Source of the DNA: Blastococcus sp. CT_GayMR20
GTDB lineage: Bacteria; Actinomycetota; Actinomycetes; Mycobacteriales; Geodermatophilaceae
Direction: 5' to 3'
NCBI RefSeq assembly: GCF_004570345.1
Contig: NZ_SPQM01000021.1
Coordinates: 1-46,447 of the forward strand
DNA: 46,447 nt
In this document: piece after piece, positions 41,650 to 46,447 of the stretch
Layout of the letters: the number at the start of each line of letters is the position of its first letter
Position numbering within the stretch: position 1 is the stretch's first letter
Position numbers and translations under genes: made by a program
Notes under the pieces: model-generated
Database searches by the model: none
What the model was told of the DNA's origin: nothing
The model's input: the letters and a program-made list of their open reading frames with translations, nothing else

Positions 41650-42093
41650 TCAGATCAGCAGCCGGAACAGGGCGAACGAGCGCTCCCAGTGCCCGGTGTT
41701 CGGGCTGCCCACCTCCGGGTCGACGATCCGGAAGGACCTGGCCAGCCCGATACCGAGACCGCCGAACACCTCGGTGAGGACGTCCTCGGTCTCCTCGCCG
41801 AACGTCACGTCGTCCGGGGGACGGCGCAGCGTCTGACCGATCCAGTCGCGCATGTCGCCGGCCGACTCGAGCTTGCCGAACTCGCGCATGCGCTCCTGCA
41901 GGCCCTTCGTGATCGGCAGGTCCTGCGGGGCGATGACGTCCCGATCGTTCCAGCGGGCGCTGTCGCGCCCGGCGGTCGCGAGGTCGTCGATCTTCTCGTC
42001 CACGAACGCCCGGAAGCGGTCGATGTCCGACTTGTCGACGTCGACGTCCCCGGCCTCGCGGAAGAACCGCTTCACCTCGGGTACACCGGCCAT
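41650..42093 (-). CDS. DUF1931 family protein (histone-fold-like)
   Basis: 147 residues from ATG 42093 after a GGAGGGGGG site. The pattern PEVKRFFREAGDVDVDKSDI, DRFRAFVDEKIDDLATAGRD, RDVIAPQDLPITKGLQERM fits DUF1931, a bacterial family whose known structures contain tandem histone folds in one chain. Two histone-fold halves are apparent, with the second from about residue 65. DNA binding has not generally been shown, so the role is open (DNA-associated or stress protein). Length is typical. Confidence 0.85.
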   Translation of the reverse strand: MAGVPEVKRFFREAGDVDVDKSDIDRFRAFVDEKIDDLATAGRDSARWNDRDVIAPQDLPITKGLQERMREFGKLESAGDMRDWIGQTLRRPPDDVTFGEETEDVLTEVFGGLGIGLARSFRIVDPEVGSPNTGHWERSFALFRLLI

Positions 42094-42455
42094 GAGCCCC
42101 CCTCCGGCTCGTTCCTGTCCTGCTCATCGGTTTCTGCGTGGGCGCGTCACCGCGTCCGGGCCGGTACTCGTGCACCAAGCGAACCCCCCACGGAGCGCCC
42201 GCCCGACCGGTTGTGCCTGCGTCGCCTTCCCGACGCCGGCCGGCATGTGTCTGTTGTCGTGGTTCTCCCGTCCTACGGACAAGACCGTCCACCACCCGGC
42301 TTGCTCGGCGGTCCGGGGACCTGTGTCAATCACAGCCAGTGAGCGCCTTCGGGAACATCGGCAGACCTACCCATCCCTGGTCGCGCCGGCTGCGCGGTCG
42401 ACGGGCCTGCTGCGGGCCCGGCGCAGAACCTGGTCGCCTGCCTACCGTGGGATGC
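42094..42455. other. Stretch without a supported gene
   Basis: The left end carries the DUF1931 promoter and ribosome-binding site. Otherwise nothing is seen. Confidence 0.4.
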
Positions 42456-42838
42456 GTGGAGAGCGCTGGACTGGGTGACGACGTCGTGCCGGCCCAGATG
42501 CTGATCGTCCCCGGCCTGGGGCCGCTGTTGGTCCTGGCCGTCGTCGGCTGGCCGGACTCCATCACCATGCTGACGGTCGAGCCCGGTCTGGGCGCCGCGG
42601 CCAAGCACTCCCACGTCGGCTCGGCCTGCGGGACGACCTCGGCGGCGTCCATCCCTTCCGGCAGGGCGGCGGCAGCGGCGGCGGACCCTTCGGGCGGATG
42701 ATCTTCAGCACCACGTTCGGGGAGCCGGTGCCGGACGGGGCTCGGGCCCTGCATCTCTACGGCCTGCCTGGGCGGAGCGTGTTCACGCACACAGGTGCGG
42801 ACCCCCTGCCGCCGCACGCCACCATCGCGCTCGATTGA
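42456..42838 (+). CDS. Possible small gene pair or frameshifted gene, unknown function
   Basis: A frame from GTG 42456 (VESAGLGDDVVPAQMLIVPG) ends at TGA 42699-42701, overlapping ATG 42698 of a 46-residue ORF (MIFSTTFGEPVPDGARALHL, YGLPGRSVFTHTGADP). Together they could be one frameshifted gene. No family is recognised and there is no ribosome-binding site for the first frame, so support is weak. Confidence 0.3.
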
Positions 42839-42988
42839 GCCACCCGCCTCATGCAGCCCCCGCCGGCCGAGGGGGGTGTTCAGGTCGATGGAGCTCGGCC
42901 TGTTCGTCGGTCCGGGTCAGCGCGTCGGGCAGGGCACGCGAACCAGTTCGAGCTGCGGCGGGCCCTCGTCGTCGGCTCGCGGCCGGTC

Positions 42989-43837
42989 CTAGAGGACGTC
43001 CAGCGGGACCTTGCCGAACGGCGGGGGGAAGATCCGGTCGAGCTGGTCCAGCTCACCCTGGCTAAAGCCGATCTCCAGCGCCGCGCGGTTCTCGATGACG
43101 TGCGCGCGGGTCGAGGCCTTGGCGACGGCGAACACGTCGGGCAGCCGCAGCACCCAGGCGATCGCCAGCTGGGCCGGGGTGACCACCTTCTCCGCTGCCA
43201 GGTCGCGGACGGCCCGGTGCTCAAGGAGCCGGCCGTGGTCGACGGGCGAGTAGGCCATCAGGGGCATGCGCCTAGCGCGGCACCAGGGGATCAGGTCGTA
43301 CTCGGGACCGCGACGGGCGAGGTTGTAGAGCACCTGGTCGGTCTGCACCCGGTCGCCGCCGGGAAGCCCGACCAGCTGGTCGAGGTCGGGGACGTCGAAG
43401 TTGCTCACGCCCCAGGAGCGGATGAGCCCGCGGAAGACCAGCTCCTCGAAGGCCTCGGCGGTCTCCTCGACCGGCACCCGGCCGCGCCAGTGCAGCAGGT
43501 ACAGGTCCAGGCGGTCGGTGCCCAGTCGGCGCAAGCTCCTCTGGCAGGCGTCCACCGTGCCCTGGCGCGTGGCGTGGTGCGGCAGCACCTTGCTGACCAG
43601 GAAGACGTCATCGCGCCGGCCGGCGATCGCCCGGCCGACGAGCTCCTCGGCGGCGCCGTCGCCGTACATCTCGGCGGTGTCGATCAGCGTCATGCCGATG
43701 TCGATGCCCGTGCGAAGAGCGTCCAGCTGGATGTCGTGCCCGTCGGGGTCCTCACCCAGGTACCAGGTGCCCATGCCGAGGGCCGGGGCAGTGGGGCCGT
43801 CGGGCAGGGTGACGGCGCGCATCGTGGGTGCGGTCAT
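42989..43837 (-). CDS. Aldo/keto reductase
   Basis: 282 residues from ATG 43837 with GGAG upstream. The (beta/alpha)8 family is clear: GMGTWYLGED, LIDTAEMYGDGAAEELVG (catalytic Asp and Tyr), VFLVSKVLPHHAT (catalytic Lys), LYLLHWRG (His replaces the usual substrate-pocket residue context), IRSWGVSNFDVPDLDQL, QTDQVLYNLARRG and VFAVAKAS for NADPH binding. It reduces aldehydes or ketones with NADPH. The open frame continues upstream, but there it is antisense to the next gene. It is divergent from the Gfo/Idh gene with an 83-bp gap. Confidence 0.93.
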   Translation of the reverse strand: MTAPTMRAVTLPDGPTAPALGMGTWYLGEDPDGHDIQLDALRTGIDIGMTLIDTAEMYGDGAAEELVGRAIAGRRDDVFLVSKVLPHHATRQGTVDACQRSLRRLGTDRLDLYLLHWRGRVPVEETAEAFEELVFRGLIRSWGVSNFDVPDLDQLVGLPGGDRVQTDQVLYNLARRGPEYDLIPWCRARRMPLMAYSPVDHGRLLEHRAVRDLAAEKVVTPAQLAIAWVLRLPDVFAVAKASTRAHVIENRAALEIGFSQGELDQLDRIFPPPFGKVPLDVL

Positions 43838-43920
43838 GCGGGGGCTCCTCCCACTGGCAGTCCTGCCGATTTCGGCCGGCAGGCGGCGCCGCCGCGACCG
43901 CCGGGCTCTACCGTCGGGAC

Positions 43921-44799
43921 GTGATTCCCGTCGGCCTGGTCGGCGCGGGCACCCGAGCGGCCGAGGTGTACGCCCCGGCGCTCGAGACCTGCCCCGAGGT
44001 GGATTTCGTGGCGGTGTGGGCGCGCTCGGCCGAACCCGTCCGGCGGCTCGCCGAGCGGCACGGTGCAGTGCCGTGCCCGCGGTTCGAGGACCTGCTCGAG
44101 CGATGCAGCGCGGTGGTCTTCGCGGTGCCGCCGCCCGTCCAGGTGGACTACGCCACGAGTGCCATGCGGCATGGCTGCGCGGTGTTGCTGGAGAAGCCCA
44201 TCGGCGGCGACGTCTCCGGCGCCGAGCAGCTGACCTCGGTCGCCCTCCGCGAGAAGGTTCCGACGACGGTCGCGCTGGCCTGGCGTCACACGGAGGACGT
44301 CCGCCGCTTCCTGGCGACCGACGCCCCCGACGTCGATCCGGTCGGCGGCGTCGGGCGTGTGCTGTCCGGCACGCCCGACGGCGGGGCTTCGGCGCCGCCG
44401 TGGCGCAGGGCCCGTGGGGTGCTGCGCACCTACGCCGCCGACCTGTTGGACCTCCTGGAGGCGGCGCTGGGGCCGGTCGTGGGCATGCACGCCCACGGGG
44501 ATCCGCGCACCTGGGTCGGCATGTCCCTCGATCACTCGGTGGGGCGGTTCTCCGAGGCGTCGCTCTACGGCGGGCGCCCACCGGGCACCGATGTCGCCGT
44601 CGTCGAGATCAGCGGCCCGCGGGGGACGGCGGGTGTCGAGGCGCTGGCCGGTCTGGGCCCCAGCGCCTACCAGCGGATGGTGGCCGAGTTCGCGGGTGTC
44701 GTGGCCGACGGCCGACCGCACGGCCTCGGCATCGAGCACGGTCTGCACCTGCAGCGGTTGGTCGAGTCGGCGGAGACCGACCTGGTCCTGCACGGCTGA
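43921..44799 (+). CDS. Gfo/Idh/MocA-type NAD(P)-dependent oxidoreductase
   Basis: 292 residues from GTG 43921 (VIPVGLVGAGTRAAEVYAP). The N-terminal Rossmann motif GLVGAGTRAAEVY is followed by VWARSAEPVRRLAERHG, VVFAVPPPVQ and the family hallmark LLEKPIGGD (EKP with Lys). The C-terminal dimerisation domain is shorter than usual (family about 330-400 residues). Members oxidise sugars or related compounds. The longer open frame upstream overlaps the aldo/keto reductase start and is not used. Confidence 0.85.
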   Translation: MIPVGLVGAGTRAAEVYAPALETCPEVDFVAVWARSAEPVRRLAERHGAVPCPRFEDLLERCSAVVFAVPPPVQVDYATSAMRHGCAVLLEKPIGGDVSGAEQLTSVALREKVPTTVALAWRHTEDVRRFLATDAPDVDPVGGVGRVLSGTPDGGASAPPWRRARGVLRTYAADLLDLLEAALGPVVGMHAHGDPRTWVGMSLDHSVGRFSEASLYGGRPPGTDVAVVEISGPRGTAGVEALAGLGPSAYQRMVAEFAGVVADGRPHGLGIEHGLHLQRLVESAETDLVLHG

Positions 44800-44810
44800 C
44801 GCGGCGGTGC

Positions 44811-45164
44811 TCAAGACCCCTGACCGCCGTCGCGCGGTCGGAGCAGGCTGACCAGCGTCGCCGTCCCGGACTCGTCGGTGACCTTGAGCGCGGCGCCCTG
44901 AGGGTTCTGGTCGACCACCAGCTCGCGCGGGTGGTCGACCAGGTGGCGCAGTACGACCCGGGTCGCGCTGGTCCGTCCCGCCGACGGCGACCAGCACGTC
45001 GTCCTCGTGGTCGTAGGTGACGTGGTCGAACGGCAGCCGCTCCACCATCGAGTTTCGCCGACCTCGGGCCCGAGCACCTCGGTGGTCACGTCGTAGCCTG
45101 CGCACTCGGCGCTCGGCCGATCCGTCAGCCTGGTCCACTCGGCGCGCTGTTCGGGCGAGGTCAC
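44811..45164 (-). pseudogene. DUF5335-like gene with two compensating frameshifts
   Basis: From GTG 45164 (VTSPEQRAEWTRLTDRPSAE) the frame runs to GPEVGE. The family segment MVERLPFDHVTYDHEDDVLV AVGG then lies in another frame (about 45050-44985), and the end SATRVVLRHLVDHPRELVVDQ, LKVTDESGTATLVSLL is back in the first frame, ending at 44811. Restored, the product (about 115 residues) fits DUF5335, small cytosolic proteins of unknown function. Two opposite one-base shifts may be mutations or sequencing errors. Confidence 0.6.
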
Positions 45165-45380
45165 GACCACGAAAGCCCCTGTGACGTCGGGTCGGGCCGC
45201 ATGGGCTGAGCGGATCCCCGCGCTGTTCCCCGGAGCCAGGATCACCAACCACCGACGTCCGGTTTTCGGTCGAGCCTCCATCCGCCCCGGCGGAGTGGGC
45301 CGCGTGACTCGACCGCCGGGCCATCGGACCAGCCGGGGAGGCCGCACCTCCGGGACGTCCGCGGTGCGGGCGGACCCGCG
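45165..45380. other. Intergenic gap
   Basis: No gene is supported between the antiporter end and the DUF5335-like start; it should hold the promoter of the latter. Confidence 0.4.
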
Positions 45381-46447
45381 TCACCCCGGCCGAGGCGTGG
45401 CGTCGGCGGGTGCGGGCACGGTGACGTCGTCGACGAAGCAGTACCCCCAGGTCTCCTCCGGCTCGGCGGAGGCGACGAGCGGGTGGTCCTCGATGTGGGC
45501 GTGCTCGCGGGCATGCCGGTTCGGGGAGTCGTCGCAGCACCCGACGTGTCCGCAGCTCAGGCAGATCCGCAGGTGCACCCAGTCCGCGCCGGCCCGCAGA
45601 CAGGCGACGCAGCCGGTTGCCCTGGCGAGCACCGGCCGTGACGCGTCCTCGTGCTCGCACCGGCCGGTGTCGGGCCAGGGATAGCGGACCACCCGGGCGG
45701 TGTCCACGACCGACCGGTGCCGGGCGGGAGCCGGCTCGCTGTGGCCGAGCACGGCCAGCACCGCCTGCGTCAGGACCTGTGCCGAGACGTGCCGGGGGTC
45801 CACGACGTGGTCGGCTCCGGCCTCGGCCAACCGGGCGACGTCCGCCTCGCCCAGAGGCCGGGTGACGATCGGTACCGACGTGAGCGCGCGGGCGGCGCCG
45901 ATCACCCGGAACGCCTGCTCGTGGCCGTCCTCGGCCACCACGACCAGCCGCGCCGTCGGCACTCCCGCCGCCCGGAGGATCGCCGCCTTCGTCGGGTCGC
46001 CGCGGACCACCTCGAGCCCGGCGGTCTCGGCCTCGGCCGCGCCGTCCGGGTTCAGCGTGATCATGACCACCGGGACGCCACGCTGCCGCAGCGTCTCGGC
46101 GAGGTCGAGTGCCGTGGGCCCCCAGCCGATGATCACCACCTGGTTGCGGAACGGTGCGTCATGGTCGACCACCTCCCCCTCGGCGGCCGGACCCGCAGGG
46201 GCCGTGCCGCTGCCCGGACGGTCCACCCGCGCCGCCGCCGCGGCCAGCGCCGGGCTGCCGAGCATGAGCAGCACGGTCGTGGCGACCACCAGCTGCGATC
46301 CGTCCTCGGGGCGGCCCAGCGGGGCGAGCCCCGCGGCGGTGCCCACCGTGAGCAGGACGAAGGAGAACTCGCCGATCTGCGCCAGCAGCAGGCCTGTGGC
46401 CGCCGCCGTCCGGGCGGGCACGCGGGCCGCCGCGGCGGCCGCCCCAG
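45381..46447 (-). CDS. CPA2 cation:proton antiporter C-terminal part with TrkA-N and UBP-type zinc finger
   Basis: The gene is cut by the right edge; 355 codons are visible. The first part (LLLAQIGEFSFVLLTVGTAA, VVATTVLLMLGSPALAAAAA) is the last membrane helices of a KefB/CPA2 antiporter with the conserved GEF(S/A)FV. Then a TrkA-N/RCK domain with NAD motif VVIIGWGPTALDLAETLRQR. The C-terminal 80 residues are a UBP-type zinc finger: CEHED, TGCVACLRAGADWVHLRICL, SCGHVGCCDDSPNRHAREHA and PEETWGYCFVDD. UBP fingers bind ubiquitin tails in eukaryotes; in this bacterial fusion the ligand is unknown, perhaps a free peptide C-terminus or nucleotide. The antiporter exports K+ or Na+ in exchange for protons. 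Confidence 0.92.
   Translation of the reverse strand, partial: GAAAAAARVPARTAAATGLLLAQIGEFSFVLLTVGTAAGLAPLGRPEDGSQLVVATTVLLMLGSPALAAAAARVDRPGSGTAPAGPAAEGEVVDHDAPFRNQVVIIGWGPTALDLAETLRQRGVPVVMITLNPDGAAEAETAGLEVVRGDPTKAAILRAAGVPTARLVVVAEDGHEQAFRVIGAARALTSVPIVTRPLGEADVARLAEAGADHVVDPRHVSAQVLTQAVLAVLGHSEPAPARHRSVVDTARVVRYPWPDTGRCEHEDASRPVLARATGCVACLRAGADWVHLRICLSCGHVGCCDDSPNRHAREHAHIEDHPLVASAEPEETWGYCFVDDVTVPAPADATPRPG

Noticed and set aside
42989..44581. Aldo/keto reductase with a 248-residue N-terminal extension
   Set aside because: The extension is antisense to the Gfo/Idh gene and Arg/Pro-rich; ATG 43837 has a good ribosome-binding site.

Overview
This is a window of about 46 kb from a very GC-rich genome with strong G/C third-position bias, many GTG starts and leaderless or GGAGG-type starts. 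Together with the gene content (actinobacterial SodC lipoprotein, DUF5335, DUF1931, cation antiporter with UBP zinc finger) it suggests a motile soil or rock actinobacterium, most likely of the Geodermatophilaceae type. That assignment is inference from style and content only.

Layout. (1) 1-3.8 kb is ordinary chromosome: a quinone oxidoreductase (cut by the left edge), an SDR with an M20 peptidase in one minus-strand operon, a membrane diguanylate cyclase and tRNA-Leu(GAG). (2) About 3.76-34.3 kb is an integrated genomic island. It starts inside the tRNA-Leu 3' end (attL 3755-3798), carries a tyrosine integrase just inside it, and ends at a 44-bp near-copy of the tRNA 3' end and its flank (attR 34257-34300) preceded by a small excisionase-like gene. 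(3) Right of attR lies a broken second integrase of the same family, then a TetR gene and a molybdopterin oxidoreductase. This looks like the remnant of an older island in the same site, perhaps ending near 38.4 kb. (4) 38.5-46.4 kb is chromosome again: luciferase-like monooxygenase, SodC, DUF1931 histone-fold protein, aldo/keto reductase, Gfo/Idh-type oxidoreductase, broken DUF5335, and a CPA2 antiporter with TrkA-N and UBP zinc finger cut by the right edge.

Inside the island. The left third (5.5-18 kb) is a mosaic: an SDR fragment, a methyltransferase, an IS630 fragment fused to an integrase tail, a complete IS21 element (2163 bp, target duplication CTCTC, istA with three frameshifts), and an unusual cassette. 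The cassette holds an IF2_N-domain protein, TetR regulators, a TetR-like protein without a normal recognition helix, a two-TM acidic protein and a full-length FliG homologue, and no other flagellar gene. It is flanked by two copies of a tRNA/tmRNA-like 3' fragment (7372-7409 and 17994-18030), which suggests a nested older element.

The middle (18.3-29.6 kb) is a dense defence-like block. A minus-strand operon encodes a ubiquitin-like protein, a cysteine-less E2-like protein and a JAB-ThiF fusion (deubiquitinase plus E1), linked by 4-nt stop-start overlaps. It is followed by an Avs-like nuclease plus STAND NTPase whose C-terminal part is broken by a frameshift and an amber codon. Divergent from it is an operon for a sigma factor, an unknown protein and a Rad50/SbcC-like ATPase. 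The shared promoter region holds a 9-bp inverted repeat. A QDCD-motif protein with a MerR-type HTH protein follows. The right part (29.6-34.2 kb) contains 57-bp spaced repeats, an IS110 transposase, a small zinc-motif protein and the excisionase-like gene.

Many island genes are frameshifted, so part of the island is decaying, unless some are sequencing errors.
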